A stretch of DNA of 64,000 nucleotides, from positions 992,001 to 1,056,000 of the forward strand of contig NZ_CP151762.1 in assembly GCF_038443675.1 (NCBI RefSeq), in the 5' to 3' direction. Below are positions 1-8,037 of the stretch, one piece after another. The notes beneath the pieces were generated by a model. The model worked only from the letters and a program-made list of their open reading frames with translations, made no database searches and had not been told where the DNA came from. The DNA comes from Yoonia sp. G8-12 (lineage in GTDB: Bacteria; Pseudomonadota; Alphaproteobacteria; Rhodobacterales; Rhodobacteraceae). The position numbers were made by a program, and so were the translations under genes. Numbering within the stretch: the first letter of the stretch is position 1; each line of letters starts with the position of its first letter.

Positions 1-240
1 ACGTTCAACGAGCTGGATATGGGTATCAATCACCAAAGCCACATCGCGTTCGTGGGTCACTTCGCGCAAGGCGTCGGCTGCTTTGGCAATGCGCGCTTCA
101 TCGGTGGTGCCAAGGGCAAGCCGGACACAGGCTACTTCGGTGCTGTCCAGACAGGCCGCCAGTTCGGCAGGAAATGTCGAAAGGTCAAATTCCGAGGGGC
201 TGATGAGATAGATTTGCGGGTGGTCTTGGGCGTCCGACAT
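1..240 (-). CDS. thiE: Thiamine phosphate synthase-like protein, N-terminal part only
   Basis: The first 80 codons of a minus-strand gene are present; it starts at the ATG at 240 and runs off the left edge. The visible protein opens MSDAQDHPQIYLISP and continues through a VALVIDTHIQLVERH segment, which resembles the first strands of the ThiE TIM barrel (substrate-pyrimidine site region). ThiE joins HMP diphosphate and thiazole phosphate to make thiamine phosphate in the cytoplasm. The gene is divergent from trmJ, with about 140 bases between them. Only a third of the protein can be seen, so the family call is probable but not certain. Confidence 0.72.
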   Translation of the reverse strand, partial: MSDAQDHPQIYLISPSEFDLSTFPAELAACLDSTEVACVRLALGTTDEARIAKAADALREVTHERDVALVIDTHIQLVER

Positions 241-381
241 GAGGGCGTTCCGATATACTTGAATTCTGACGCGCTTTTAGCGGGGAAAATCGGGCTTGGC
301 TATGGGGGTCGCGCAGTCCGGGGTTCTTGCCTTGGCCCTGCGTGGCGCGTATCAGGCGGCGATCTTGTTAAAGGAAGTCCT

Positions 382-1122
382 ATGCCCAGCGCCCAGCTTC
401 AGCCTGCGTTTGTCCTGATCCGCCCGCAGATGGGCGAAAACATCGGGGCGGCGGCCCGTGGCATGTGGAATTTCGGGTTGGACCGGATGCGGATCATTGA
501 TCCACGCGACGGCTGGCCCAACCAAAAGGCCGTGGCGATGGCCAGCGGGGCGGGGCGTCTGCTGGATGAGGCGCAGATATTTGACGACACGGCGGCGGCG
601 ATTGCGGATTGCGATTACGTCTATGCGACAACGGCGCGGCCACGGGGGCTGACGAAACTTGTGCTCAGCCCCGAGGCCGCGATGCAGGATGCACGGGCGC
701 GGATCGGGCAGGGGCAGAAAGTGGCCGTGATGTTCGGGCCGGAACGGTCGGGGATGGAAAACGATGATATCGCGCGGGCCAATGCGATTATCTCGGTGCC
801 GGTGAACCCTGATTTTCCCTCGCTCAATCTGGCGCAATGTGTGTTGCTGACAGGCTATGAATGGCGGCGCGAGGTGGTGGACGTGGACGCGTCCCGCGTG
901 GATGCCGTGGGCGATTGGGCCGAACAGATCGAGATTGAAAAGCTGAGTGATCATTATGAGGACCGGTTGCAAGAGGCGGGGTTCTTTTATCCCGAACACA
1001 AAGCTGAGAATATGAAGATGAACCTGCGCAACATGTGGTCGCGGATGCCGATGACACGGGCGGATGTGCAGATGTTGCATGGCATGATGCGCCAGATGGT
1101 GCGCTGGAAGGAGCGCGGGTAA
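382..1122 (+). CDS. trmJ: tRNA (cytidine/uridine-2'-O-)-methyltransferase TrmJ
   Basis: A 246-residue SpoU/TrmH-family knotted methyltransferase. The three family motifs are visible: N20-I-G-A-A-A-R (motif 1), FGPERSGM near residues 119-125 (motif 2) and SLNLAQCVLL near 147-156 (motif 3), which build the SAM-binding trefoil knot. The C-terminal extension ending MRQMVRWKERG is typical of TrmJ, which 2'-O-methylates position 32 of tRNAs. An open frame extends upstream to position 19, but that part is antisense to thiE; the ATG at 382 follows a good AAGGAAG ribosome site and begins the conserved protein. Confidence 0.88.
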   Translation: MPSAQLQPAFVLIRPQMGENIGAAARGMWNFGLDRMRIIDPRDGWPNQKAVAMASGAGRLLDEAQIFDDTAAAIADCDYVYATTARPRGLTKLVLSPEAAMQDARARIGQGQKVAVMFGPERSGMENDDIARANAIISVPVNPDFPSLNLAQCVLLTGYEWRREVVDVDASRVDAVGDWAEQIEIEKLSDHYEDRLQEAGFFYPEHKAENMKMNLRNMWSRMPMTRADVQMLHGMMRQMVRWKERG

Positions 1123-1143
1123 GGTGGATTTCAATCCACCTTA
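1120..1143. repeat. Perfect 11-bp inverted repeat at the trmJ stop codon
   Basis: TAAGGTGGATT at 1120-1130 is followed after two bases by its exact complement AATCCACCTTA at 1133-1143. The stop codon of trmJ lies in the left arm. There is no T-run after it, so it is at best a Rho-assisted or processing hairpin rather than a classic terminator. Confidence 0.7.
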
Positions 1144-1225
1144 CATGATCCCCTGTGGCACCCTGCCGCTTGCGGTCATTGCCTGTGGGTTCTAGGTATC
1201 AGCCAAGATCAAGCGGAGGCCGAAG

Positions 1226-2362
1226 ATGGCAACGAAACGCACAATTTTCGAAGATGTCGGTGACACCCCCAAACACGCAGCCGCCCCCGGCGGGATCAAC
1301 CGCGCAGGGCAGGGCGCGCGCCGTGCCATCCGCCTTTGGCTGATGGCGCTTTTTGCGCTGGTCGTCGTGATGATCGTTGTGGGTGGGCTGACCCGCCTGA
1401 CGGATAGCGGCCTCTCGATTACGGAATGGAAACCTGTGACAGGAGCCATGCCGCCGATGTCCGAGGCAGCTTGGGTGGAAGAATTCGACAAATATCGTGC
1501 GATCCCCGAATACCAGTTGCAGAACCGTGGCATGACCATGGCCGAGTTCAAGGTGATTTACTGGTGGGAATGGGGCCACCGCCAGTTGGGCCGCTTTATC
1601 GGGCTGGTCTGGGGTTTGGGCTTTGTGGCCTTTGCTGCCACGCGCAAAATCCCCAAGGGCTGGACACCAAAGTTGTTGTTCATCGGTGCTTTGGGCGGTC
1701 TGCAGGGGTTTATCGGTTGGTGGATGGTATCATCCGGCCTTGAAGAGGGCATGTTGGACGTGGCCTCTTACCGGTTGGCCACCCATCTGGGACTGGCTTT
1801 TGTGATCTTCGGCTTTATCGCGTGGTACGTCTATCAACTGGGCCGCAGCCAGGCCGATCTGCTGCAGGCGCGCCGCAACGGCAACGCGGGCCTTGCGCGG
1901 TTGAGCAGTATTCTCGTGGGGTTTGCTTTCTTGCAAATCATCCTTGGTGCTTTGGTTGCAGGCATTGACGCAGGCCGCGCGTTCCCCGACTGGCCGCTGA
2001 TGGCGGGCGGGTTTCTGCCGCCCGAGCCTTTGTCGCTGACCCCTGTGTGGCGCAACTTCTTTGAGGACGCAGGCCTTGTGCAATTCATGCACCGGATGGC
2101 GGGCTATGCGCTTTTTGCCTATGCGATCTTCGTGTGGCTGCGCGCCCGCCGGTCGGCCAATGACACGACACGCTTTACCTTTAACGCAATGATGGCGGTG
2201 ATGACCCTACAGGTCGTGATCGGCATTGTGACGGTCATGTATTCCGCGCCCTGGCAGATCGCGATTGTGCACCAGTTGATGGCGGTGATCCTTTGGGCGC
2301 TGATCCTGCGGGGCCGTTTTGTGGCGGGGTATCCCATCGCGCAAACCATTAAAGGGGCCTGA
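1226..2362 (+). CDS. ctaA: Heme A synthase (COX15/CtaA, type 2)
   Basis: A 378-residue multi-span membrane protein that oxidises the C8 methyl of heme O to a formyl group, making heme A for aa3-type cytochrome oxidase. The paired heme-ligand histidine regions are visible in EWGHRQLGR, RLATHLGLAF, FMHRMAGYA and IVHQLMAV, with about eight hydrophobic segments. The leading soluble tail of about 35 residues and the GGLTRLTDSGLSITEWKP segment are usual for the alphaproteobacterial type. GGAGG at 1214-1218 precedes the ATG. The gene is followed after four bases by the M32 peptidase, so the two are probably co-transcribed. Confidence 0.93.
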   Translation: MATKRTIFEDVGDTPKHAAAPGGINRAGQGARRAIRLWLMALFALVVVMIVVGGLTRLTDSGLSITEWKPVTGAMPPMSEAAWVEEFDKYRAIPEYQLQNRGMTMAEFKVIYWWEWGHRQLGRFIGLVWGLGFVAFAATRKIPKGWTPKLLFIGALGGLQGFIGWWMVSSGLEEGMLDVASYRLATHLGLAFVIFGFIAWYVYQLGRSQADLLQARRNGNAGLARLSSILVGFAFLQIILGALVAGIDAGRAFPDWPLMAGGFLPPEPLSLTPVWRNFFEDAGLVQFMHRMAGYALFAYAIFVWLRARRSANDTTRFTFNAMMAVMTLQVVIGIVTVMYSAPWQIAIVHQLMAVILWALILRGRFVAGYPIAQTIKGA

Positions 2363-2366
2363 CGCC

Positions 2367-3836
2367 ATGACCGCTTATTCCGACCTTATGGCGTTTCAAC
2401 GCGAAACCGAGGCGCTATCCCAGATTGCCGGCCGTCTGGGCTGGGATCAGGAAACCATGATGCCAGAAGGGGCCACGCCCCAGCGCGCCGAGGAACATGG
2501 CGCGATGGCCAATATCCTGCACGCCCGCCGGATTGATCCGCGCATTGGCGAGTGGCTGGAAACGGCTGAAGCGGTTGATGATGTAGCGGCTGCAAACCTG
2601 CGCCATATCAAGCGCGATTATGAACGAACCGCCAAAGTGCCCGCACGACTGGCCGCCGAACTGGCCAAGACCACCTCGCTTGCGCACCGCGTCTGGGCGC
2701 GTGCCCGCGCCGAGGAGGATGTCGCGTCCTTCCTGCCGATGCTGCAAAAGGTCGTCGATTTGCGCCGCGAGGAAGCCAGCGCTGTGGCGGGCGATACCGA
2801 TCCCTATGACGCCCTGCTGGATGATTATGAACCGGGTGCCACGGGTGAGAGCCTGAGTGCGATGTTCAGCGCCCTGCGTCCGCGCCTTGTGAACCTGCGC
2901 GCGGCAATTTTGGAGCAACCGGCACCCACAGCGCTGAGTGGAGTGTTCGATGAGGCCGCGCAATTGGCGCTGTCGCAAAAGCTGGCACTTGGCTTTGGCT
3001 ACGGCCTTGAAAACGGCCGGATCGACAAAGCCGTACACCCGTTCTCGTCCGGTTCTGGCCTTGATGTACGGATCACCACGCGGACCAATCCTGTCGATCC
3101 GTTCAACTGCTTCTATTCCACCGTTCACGAAGTCGGCCATGCCGCCTATGAGCAGGGGATTGATCACGCGCACCTGCTGACGCCCTTGGGGCGCGGTGTC
3201 TCGATGGGTGTGCATGAAAGCCAAAGCCGGATTTACGAGAACCAGTTGGGCCGCAGCCGTGCTTTTACCGGCTGGCTCTACGGCCAGATGTGTGACGCCT
3301 TTGGTGATTTCGGGATCGCGGACGAAGAGGCGTTTTTTGCCACCGTCAACCGCGTGAGTGACGGGTTTATCCGCACCGAGGCCGATGAGGTGCAATATAA
3401 CCTGCATGTGCTGCTGCGCTTTGATCTGGAACGCGCGCTGATCGCGGGCGATCTGGCGGTGAATGATCTGGAAGCGGCATGGAACGACCGTTTTGCCGCT
3501 GATTTCGGCTATGCCGTCGACAAACCGTCGAACGGGGTCTTGCAGGACGTGCATTGGTCCGAAGGGCTGTTTGGCTATTTCCCGACCTACACCTTGGGCA
3601 ATGTCTATGCAGGGTGCCTGCATGTCGCGTTGCGCGCGGCTGTGCCAACGCTGGATGATGATCTGGCGCGCGGGGATACGTCAAAGGCGACAGGCTGGCT
3701 GCGCGAGAATGTGCAGCAATTTGGCGGCCTGCGCACGCCGGTGGATACCATCACCCATGCGACGGGCAGGGCGCCGCACGAAGGGCCTTTGCTGGATTAT
3801 CTGGAGCAGAAATTCAGCGCGATCTACCGGTTGTAA
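2367..3836 (+). CDS. Thermostable-type carboxypeptidase, family M32
   Basis: A 489-residue metallocarboxypeptidase of the Taq/M32 family, cytoplasmic, removing C-terminal amino acids from peptides. The zinc site HEVGH lies at residues 254-258, followed by GVHESQSRIYEN, which supplies the third ligand, and by HVLLRFDLERALIAGDL near the C-terminal third. Length and motif order match full-length family members. The start at 2367 lies four bases after the ctaA stop; the upstream in-frame ATG at 2319 is inside ctaA and would add only out-of-family residues. Confidence 0.9.
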   Translation: MTAYSDLMAFQRETEALSQIAGRLGWDQETMMPEGATPQRAEEHGAMANILHARRIDPRIGEWLETAEAVDDVAAANLRHIKRDYERTAKVPARLAAELAKTTSLAHRVWARARAEEDVASFLPMLQKVVDLRREEASAVAGDTDPYDALLDDYEPGATGESLSAMFSALRPRLVNLRAAILEQPAPTALSGVFDEAAQLALSQKLALGFGYGLENGRIDKAVHPFSSGSGLDVRITTRTNPVDPFNCFYSTVHEVGHAAYEQGIDHAHLLTPLGRGVSMGVHESQSRIYENQLGRSRAFTGWLYGQMCDAFGDFGIADEEAFFATVNRVSDGFIRTEADEVQYNLHVLLRFDLERALIAGDLAVNDLEAAWNDRFAADFGYAVDKPSNGVLQDVHWSEGLFGYFPTYTLGNVYAGCLHVALRAAVPTLDDDLARGDTSKATGWLRENVQQFGGLRTPVDTITHATGRAPHEGPLLDYLEQKFSAIYRL

Positions 3837-3844
3837 GCGTCGGA

Positions 3845-3877
3845 GCCTCCGGCGGGGATATTTTCGGGCCAGTAATA
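3845..3877. repeat. 33-bp intergenic repeat, copy 1
   Basis: The stretch begins GCCTCCGGCGGGGATATTTT and ends GGGCCAGTAATA. A second copy at 40542-40574 agrees at 31 of 33 positions. Both copies sit just behind the stop of a plus-strand gene and just before the end of a minus-strand gene. See the finding on this repeat. Confidence 0.8.
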
Positions 3878-3890
3878 ACGCAGGCGAGCG

Positions 3891-4673
3891 TCAGGACCAG
3901 TTGGGGTCGCGCTTTTCCAGAAAGGCGTTGATGCCTTCGTTGGTGTCATCCACCAGCATGTTCTGGACCATGACGTCACCGGTATAGGCATAGGCCTCGG
4001 CCGTTGTCATCTGGGCCTGCGCATAGAAGGCCTGTTTGCCGATCTTGACCGCTGAGGGCAGCTTTTTTGCGATGGCTCGGGCAAGCTCATGGGTGTCGTG
4101 TTCCAATGTATCGCTGTGGACGGCACGGTTGATGAGGCCCAGATCCTGTGCTTCGCGGGTGTTGATAAAGCGGCCTGTGGTCAGCATCTCAAACGCGGCT
4201 TTGCGGTTGATATTGCGGGTGAGCGCCACCATCGGGGTGGAGCAGAACAGGCCGATGTTCACCCCGTTGACGCCGAAACGGGTGTCATCAGAGGCCACCG
4301 CCAGATCGCAGGTCGCCACAAGCTGGCAACCCGCCGCTGTCGCAATGCCGTGGACTTGGGCGATGACGGGTTGGGGCATGGACTGAATGCGCTGCATCAT
4401 CGCTGCACAGCGATCAAAGAGATCCTTGAAATAGGCCGCACCGCCATCGGGCGATTGCCGGCCCGCCTGCATTTCTTTCAGGTCATGGCCTGCGCAGAAT
4501 GCCTTACCCGTGCCGCGCAGGATGACCGCATGAATGCTTTTGTCGTCCGCGATGGCGTCGAAAGCCTTGTGCAAGGCCGCTAGCATGGCGTCGGACAAGG
4601 CATTCAGACGCTCGGGCGCGTTCATCGTCAGGGTTGCAATATGGGCGGTGTCTTCGCGAAGCAGGATTGTCAT
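3891..4673 (-). CDS. Enoyl-CoA hydratase/isomerase family protein, ECHDC3-like
   Basis: A 260-residue crotonase-fold protein. The CoA-binding segment AFCAGHDLKEM and the oxyanion-hole region HGIATAAGCQL are well kept. The segment GVNIGLFCSTPMVALTRNI is the signature of the ECHDC3-like branch; at the place where true enoyl-CoA hydratases carry the second catalytic glutamate this protein has no acidic residue. It may therefore be a non-hydratase crotonase or a lyase of unknown substrate. The start chosen is ATG 4673, where homology begins; the longer open frame upstream overlaps the divergent thioesterase gene. Confidence 0.85.
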   Translation of the reverse strand: MTILLREDTAHIATLTMNAPERLNALSDAMLAALHKAFDAIADDKSIHAVILRGTGKAFCAGHDLKEMQAGRQSPDGGAAYFKDLFDRCAAMMQRIQSMPQPVIAQVHGIATAAGCQLVATCDLAVASDDTRFGVNGVNIGLFCSTPMVALTRNINRKAAFEMLTTGRFINTREAQDLGLINRAVHSDTLEHDTHELARAIAKKLPSAVKIGKQAFYAQAQMTTAEAYAYTGDVMVQNMLVDDTNEGINAFLEKRDPNWS

Positions 4674-4724
4674 TTTGTCCCTTTCGGTGTTGCTTGGGCG
4701 GATCGTAATGCAGCGCGAGGCGAT

Positions 4725-5147
4725 ATGGAACACAAGATGGATATTCCGGCACTTCAATCCTTTATGGTTGAAGCGTTTCCGCAGGTTGCGGGCGAGATCG
4801 AGGTGGCCGAGCTTTCCGAGGATGGGGTGACGGTGCGTCTGAAGGTGCAGGACCGGCATTTGCGCCCCGGAGGCACGGTGTCGGGGCCAACGATGTTCAT
4901 GCTGGCGGATGTGGCCGTTTATCTGGCGATCCTGTCGCGGATCGGGCCGGTGGCGCTGGCAGTAACCACGAATTGTAGCATTGATTTTATGCGTAAGCCG
5001 GCGGCAGGGGCCGATCTGACTTGTGTTGCGCACATGCATAAGGTGGGCCGGGTTTTGGCAGTCGGTGATGCGATGATTTATAGCGCCGGGCAGGCGGGTC
5101 CCGTGGCAAGGGCCAGTCTGACCTATGCGATACCGCCCAAGGGCTGA
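4725..5147 (+). CDS. PaaI-type hotdog-fold thioesterase
   Basis: A 140-residue single hotdog-domain protein, divergent from the crotonase gene. The segment LRPGGTVSGPTMFMLADVAVY is the long-helix region of PaaI/YbgC-like acyl-CoA thioesterases, with the usual catalytic Asp seen in ADVAVY, followed by NCSIDFMRKPAAGADL. Such enzymes hydrolyse acyl- or aryl-CoA. ATG 4725 follows a GCGAGG ribosome site; ATG 4737 is an alternative that would trim four residues. The divergent pairing with a crotonase suggests a shared role in acyl-CoA handling, but this is inference. Confidence 0.82.
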   Translation: MEHKMDIPALQSFMVEAFPQVAGEIEVAELSEDGVTVRLKVQDRHLRPGGTVSGPTMFMLADVAVYLAILSRIGPVALAVTTNCSIDFMRKPAAGADLTCVAHMHKVGRVLAVGDAMIYSAGQAGPVARASLTYAIPPKG

Positions 5148-5228
5148 TTAAAAATACTATGTCCAACACAACTTGCGATGTATCATTTCACCACTTTTTG
5201 TCAAAACTACCTTTGAGAGGACAAATAA

Positions 5229-5732
5229 ATGGTCGAAACATCACCCGAATTTCACGCAAGACTGGCCGAAGCCGAAGCATTCCTTTTGGGCAACATTTCG
5301 GACGAAAACATACTTATGGGCGCGCAGGCCAACCCCGCTGCGGCGACCCGCGCTGCGGGTTTTGAGGTACCTGCGGAATACGAAACTGAATTCAACGAAA
5401 TGTTTGCCATCACCATCGCGCCTGATCTTGCGATGGCGAAGGCCGCGATGGACAAAGGCTTGGATACCTGGCCAAGCCTGAAGTGCGGCGCCTGCCAAGT
5501 GACGTGTTTTGTGGTCGCCGGGGCAATCGTCGCCGTTGGTGCCGCAGCATTGGGGGGCTTGACCACAGGGTCCTCATGCGTTGTCGGTCTGGCCCAACTG
5601 GTCGGGTGTTCCGCGCAAGCGGCCTTGACGTTTATCACGTCGCTGGGTGCAACGATTGCAAAGGGTGTTGGCGCCGTTGTTGCCGCGATCTGTGTCTGGG
5701 CGAGCATTTGCACCGCCAAAGATCTGAAGTAG
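5229..5732 (+). CDS. Unknown protein resembling a leader-plus-core bacteriocin precursor
   Basis: A 167-residue protein I cannot assign to a characterised family. Residues 1-82 are acidic and helical, with a PAAATRAAGFEVPAEYE stretch that loosely recalls Nif11-type or nitrile-hydratase-like leader peptides. Residues 83-167 change abruptly: seven cysteines (86, 89, 93, 117, 127, 155, 161) are spaced in an uncharged Gly/Ala/Val-rich sequence ending SICTAKDLK. A compact, cysteine-bonded hydrophobic core behind a charged leader is the layout of halocin C8-like and other unmodified or class II bacteriocins. A strong AGAGGA ribosome site precedes the ATG. Neighbours (thioesterase, ribosomal proteins) carry no modification, immunity or transport gene. 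A membrane-associated protein of unrelated role is the alternative. Confidence 0.72.
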   Translation: MVETSPEFHARLAEAEAFLLGNISDENILMGAQANPAAATRAAGFEVPAEYETEFNEMFAITIAPDLAMAKAAMDKGLDTWPSLKCGACQVTCFVVAGAIVAVGAAALGGLTTGSSCVVGLAQLVGCSAQAALTFITSLGATIAKGVGAVVAAICVWASICTAKDLK

Positions 5733-5733
5733 T

Positions 5734-5762
5734 TTGGGGTATAATAATACCTAAATTATAAG
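5734..5762 (+). promoter_or_regulatory. Probable promoter of rplM-rpsI
   Basis: TTGGGG at 5734-5739, a 17-base spacer and TATAAG at 5757-5762 form a housekeeping-type promoter just after the stop of the preceding gene. Transcription would begin near 5769 and give a leader of about 110 bases. The call rests on two hexamers only. Confidence 0.45.
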
Positions 5763-5787
5763 GCATTGATAATACATTATATTTCCG

Positions 5788-5815
5788 CCTCCAACGTGCT
5801 TGACTGCGTTGGAGG
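5788..5815 (+). promoter_or_regulatory. Stem-loop in the rplM leader
   Basis: CCTCCAACG at 5788-5796 pairs perfectly with CGTTGGAGG at 5807-5815 across a 10-base loop. It lies between the probable promoter and the rplM start and lacks a T-run. It could be a terminator for the preceding gene or a regulatory structure of the L13-S9 operon. Confidence 0.55.
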
Positions 5816-5878
5816 TCCGTCTATAACGCCCCAATCGAATGACACGTGGCGCGAGCCACCCCAAACTTTTGGTGGAAT

Positions 5879-6340
5879 ATGAAAACCTTTACCGCAACTC
5901 CTGCGGATATCGACAAGAAATGGATCCTGATCGACGCTGAAGGCGTTGTTCTTGGTCGTCTTGCATCGATCATCGCAATGCGCTTGCGCGGCAAGCACAA
6001 GCCTTCTTTCACGCCGCACATGGATATGGGCGACAACGTGATTGTCATCAACTGCGAAAAAATCCAGATGACCGGCAACAAGCGTGACGAAAAATACTAC
6101 TGGCACACTGGCCACCCCGGCGGGATCAAAGAAAAGACCAAAGCCGAGATCCTTGAGGGCAAGCACCCCGAGCGCGTCGTTATGAAGGCCGTTCAGCGCA
6201 TGCTGCCCGGTGGCAAGCTGTCGCGCCAGCAAATGACTCACCTGCGCGTTTTCGCAGGCACAGAGCATGGCATGGAAGCCCAGAAGCCCGAAGTTCTGGA
6301 CGTGAAGTCCATGAACAAAAAGAACACGAGGACAGCATAA
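5879..6340 (+). CDS. rplM: Large ribosomal subunit protein uL13
   Basis: A 153-residue protein opening MKTFTATPADIDKKW, with the L13 core VLGRLASIIAMRLRGKHKP, the KYYWHTGHPGGIK loop and the AVQRMLPGGKLSRQQM segment. It is an early-assembly 23S rRNA-binding protein. An in-frame upstream ATG at 5846 would add eleven residues not found in the family; ATG 5879 is the standard start. The stop overlaps the rpsI start as TAATG, so the pair is translationally coupled. Confidence 0.97.
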   Translation: MKTFTATPADIDKKWILIDAEGVVLGRLASIIAMRLRGKHKPSFTPHMDMGDNVIVINCEKIQMTGNKRDEKYYWHTGHPGGIKEKTKAEILEGKHPERVVMKAVQRMLPGGKLSRQQMTHLRVFAGTEHGMEAQKPEVLDVKSMNKKNTRTA

Positions 6341-6837
6341 TGGCCGATCAAGTAAACTCGCTCGAAGAGCTGGGCCAAGTTGCTGAAGGCGTAGAAGCGC
6401 CTGCCGCTGCGGTCGAAACTGCCGTTGTCCGTGAACCTGTGCGCGACGCACTGGGCCGGGCCTATGCAACAGGCAAGCGTAAAGACGCTGTTGCCCGCGT
6501 ATGGATCAAGCCGGGTTCCGGCAAGGTTGTCGTCAACGGCAAAGCCATGGACGACTATTTTGCGCGTCCCGTTCTGCAGATGATCCTGCGCCAGCCGTTT
6601 CAGGTGGCCGGTGTTGTTGACCAGTTCGACGTGATGGCAACCGTTGCCGGTGGTGGTCTTTCCGGTCAGGCTGGTGCGGTCAAGCACGGTGTGTCCAAAG
6701 CGCTGCAACTTTACGATCCAACACTGCGCGCTGCGTTGAAAGCTGCTGGCTTCCTGACACGCGATAGCCGCGTTGTTGAGCGTAAGAAGTACGGTAAGGC
6801 GAAAGCCCGTAAGAGCTTCCAGTTCTCCAAGCGTTAA
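6340..6837 (+). CDS. rpsI: Small ribosomal subunit protein uS9
   Basis: A 165-residue S9 protein. The first 40 residues are an acidic, alanine-rich extension common in this bacterial group; the S9 core begins at AYATGKRKDAVARVW and ends with the basic tail KARKSFQFSKR that reaches into the P site of the ribosome. Co-transcribed with rplM through a one-base stop/start overlap and followed by a strong terminator. Confidence 0.97.
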   Translation: MADQVNSLEELGQVAEGVEAPAAAVETAVVREPVRDALGRAYATGKRKDAVARVWIKPGSGKVVVNGKAMDDYFARPVLQMILRQPFQVAGVVDQFDVMATVAGGGLSGQAGAVKHGVSKALQLYDPTLRAALKAAGFLTRDSRVVERKKYGKAKARKSFQFSKR

Positions 6838-6857
6838 ACCTTGGTATGCAGAATTGC

Positions 6858-6888
6858 AAAAGGGCGGTCCAATGGGCCGCCCTTTTTT
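6858..6888 (+). terminator. Intrinsic terminator of rplM-rpsI
   Basis: AAAGGGCGG and CCGCCCTTT arms with a short loop (GGGCGG at 6862-6867, CCGCCC at 6877-6882) are followed by a TTTTTT run at 6883-6888. It closes the ribosomal operon about 20 bases after the stop. Confidence 0.92.
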
Positions 6889-6894
6889 GTTGGT

Positions 6895-7413
6895 CTATTC
6901 CAGCTGATAGGAAAACCTGATCCCCACGGTCTCTAGCCCCGGGTTCACCTCGGAGAGATCGGCGTTGGAGCGGTGATCAAGAAAGACCGACAGGCTTCCG
7001 ACATCGCCGAATTTGACGCCAGCCCCAAGTGCGCCGCGCCATTGGACCGGGAAGCCGAGGTCAGGGCCGTCCCCTTGCATATAGACGCCGGGCATCAACG
7101 ACGCTTCGATAAAGATCGGCCCCCCCACGGTCCGCTCTGTTGACCATTTCGCACCGGCACCAACCCAAACGTCATTATCACTGGTCACACTGATCCCCGC
7201 GGTGGGCTGCAATGATCCGTAGCGCTTGGGCAGGTCGTAGCTGACAAAAAGCTCTTCTCCGATGTCTTCTTCCTGAAACAAGGTGTCGCCAAATTGCACG
7301 CTGAACCGCGCTGGCGCATCGCTTTGCTGAAAACAATCGGTCTGGCAGTCGTTCAAATAGGTATCGGTGGAGCTGGCGATAATGAAAATCCACGCAAAAG
7401 TGCTATTGGTCAT
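6895..7413 (-). CDS. Lipid A 3-O-deacylase (PagL)-like outer-membrane protein
   Basis: A 172-residue beta-rich protein. The C-terminal part contains SLSVFLDHRSNADLSEVNPG followed by an alternating strand ending in an aromatic-containing C-terminus; the His-x-Ser in DHRSN fits the catalytic pair of the PagL family, which removes the 3-O-acyl chain of lipid A. A short hydrophobic N-terminal stretch may be a signal peptide but is not a clear one. ATG 7413 is preferred; a GTG at 7425 in frame is also possible. The gene overlaps the corrected end of the upstream tetR gene, so the two are likely one transcript. Confidence 0.65.
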   Translation of the reverse strand: MTNSTFAWIFIIASSTDTYLNDCQTDCFQQSDAPARFSVQFGDTLFQEEDIGEELFVSYDLPKRYGSLQPTAGISVTSDNDVWVGAGAKWSTERTVGGPIFIEASLMPGVYMQGDGPDLGFPVQWRGALGAGVKFGDVGSLSVFLDHRSNADLSEVNPGLETVGIRFSYQLE

Positions 7414-7437
7414 CGGGGGTCTCACTGTCTGGGGCGA

Positions 7438-8037
7438 TCAGGCCAAGCCCGCGCAGGTAAATCCCGATCCCTGTCTCAAGCAGGTCTTCGGGGGAAACGG
7501 GCTTTTCGTGCCGGGATTGGCGCGCGCGAAAAGTTCAACGACACCGTGCGACATCGCCCAGATATGGGCGCTGAACATCTGGGGCGGCGGGCGTTTGTCG
7601 GCAGGGATATGTTGGGACAACTGCTCGGCCGCTTTTTCCAGCACGCCCATCGCGCGGGTGGCGACGGCGTGCAATTCGGACGAACGGTTGATCGAGATAC
7701 CGCTCTCGAACATCGCAATGTAATGCCCGGGATATTTGCGTGCAAAGGCCAGATAGGCGCGCCCTGTGGCCTCAAACGCCTTGAGCGCCGAGGGCTGGCC
7801 ATCGCCGTAGGCGTGTTCCATCAGGTCGCCGAACATCTCATACCCTTGCAGGGCGGCCGCGGCGATCAGGTCTTCGCGCCCGTCAAAATGGCGATAGACG
7901 GCGGCGGGGGTCACACCGGCCTCGCGTGCGGCCTCGGACAGGGTAAACCCCGTCGGCCCGCGTTTCTCGATCAGCGTCAGACAGCCGTCGATCAGCGCCT
8001 CGCGCAGATTGCCGTGATGATACCCGCGTTTAGCCAT
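7438..8037 (-). CDS. TetR/AcrR-family regulator with WHG-type C-terminal domain, frameshifted near its end
   Basis: The N-terminal helix-turn-helix is clear at residues 15-55 (FTLSEAAREAGVTPAAVYRHF), followed by the ligand domain with SHGVVELFA. As sequenced the frame ends at 7438 after SPFPPKTCLRQGSG, which does not look like the family. One extra C in the C5 run at 7490-7494 would instead give SPFPPEDLLETGIGIYLRGL and carry the gene to a TAG at 7403-7405, overlapping the PagL-like start. It overlaps the end of ppk2 by eight bases, so it is in the ppk2 transcript and may control that operon or the outer-membrane gene. Confidence 0.85.
   Translation of the reverse strand: MAKRGYHHGNLREALIDGCLTLIEKRGPTGFTLSEAAREAGVTPAAVYRHFDGREDLIAAAALQGYEMFGDLMEHAYGDGQPSALKAFEATGRAYLAFARKYPGHYIAMFESGISINRSSELHAVATRAMGVLEKAAEQLSQHIPADKRPPPQMFSAHIWAMSHGVVELFARANPGTKSPFPPKTCLRQGSGFTCAGLA

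Noticed and set aside
352..1134. Long minus-strand open frame opposite trmJ
   Set aside because: It is a high-GC mirror frame, rich in His/Arg/Pro, with no family likeness; the plus frame is a clear TrmJ.
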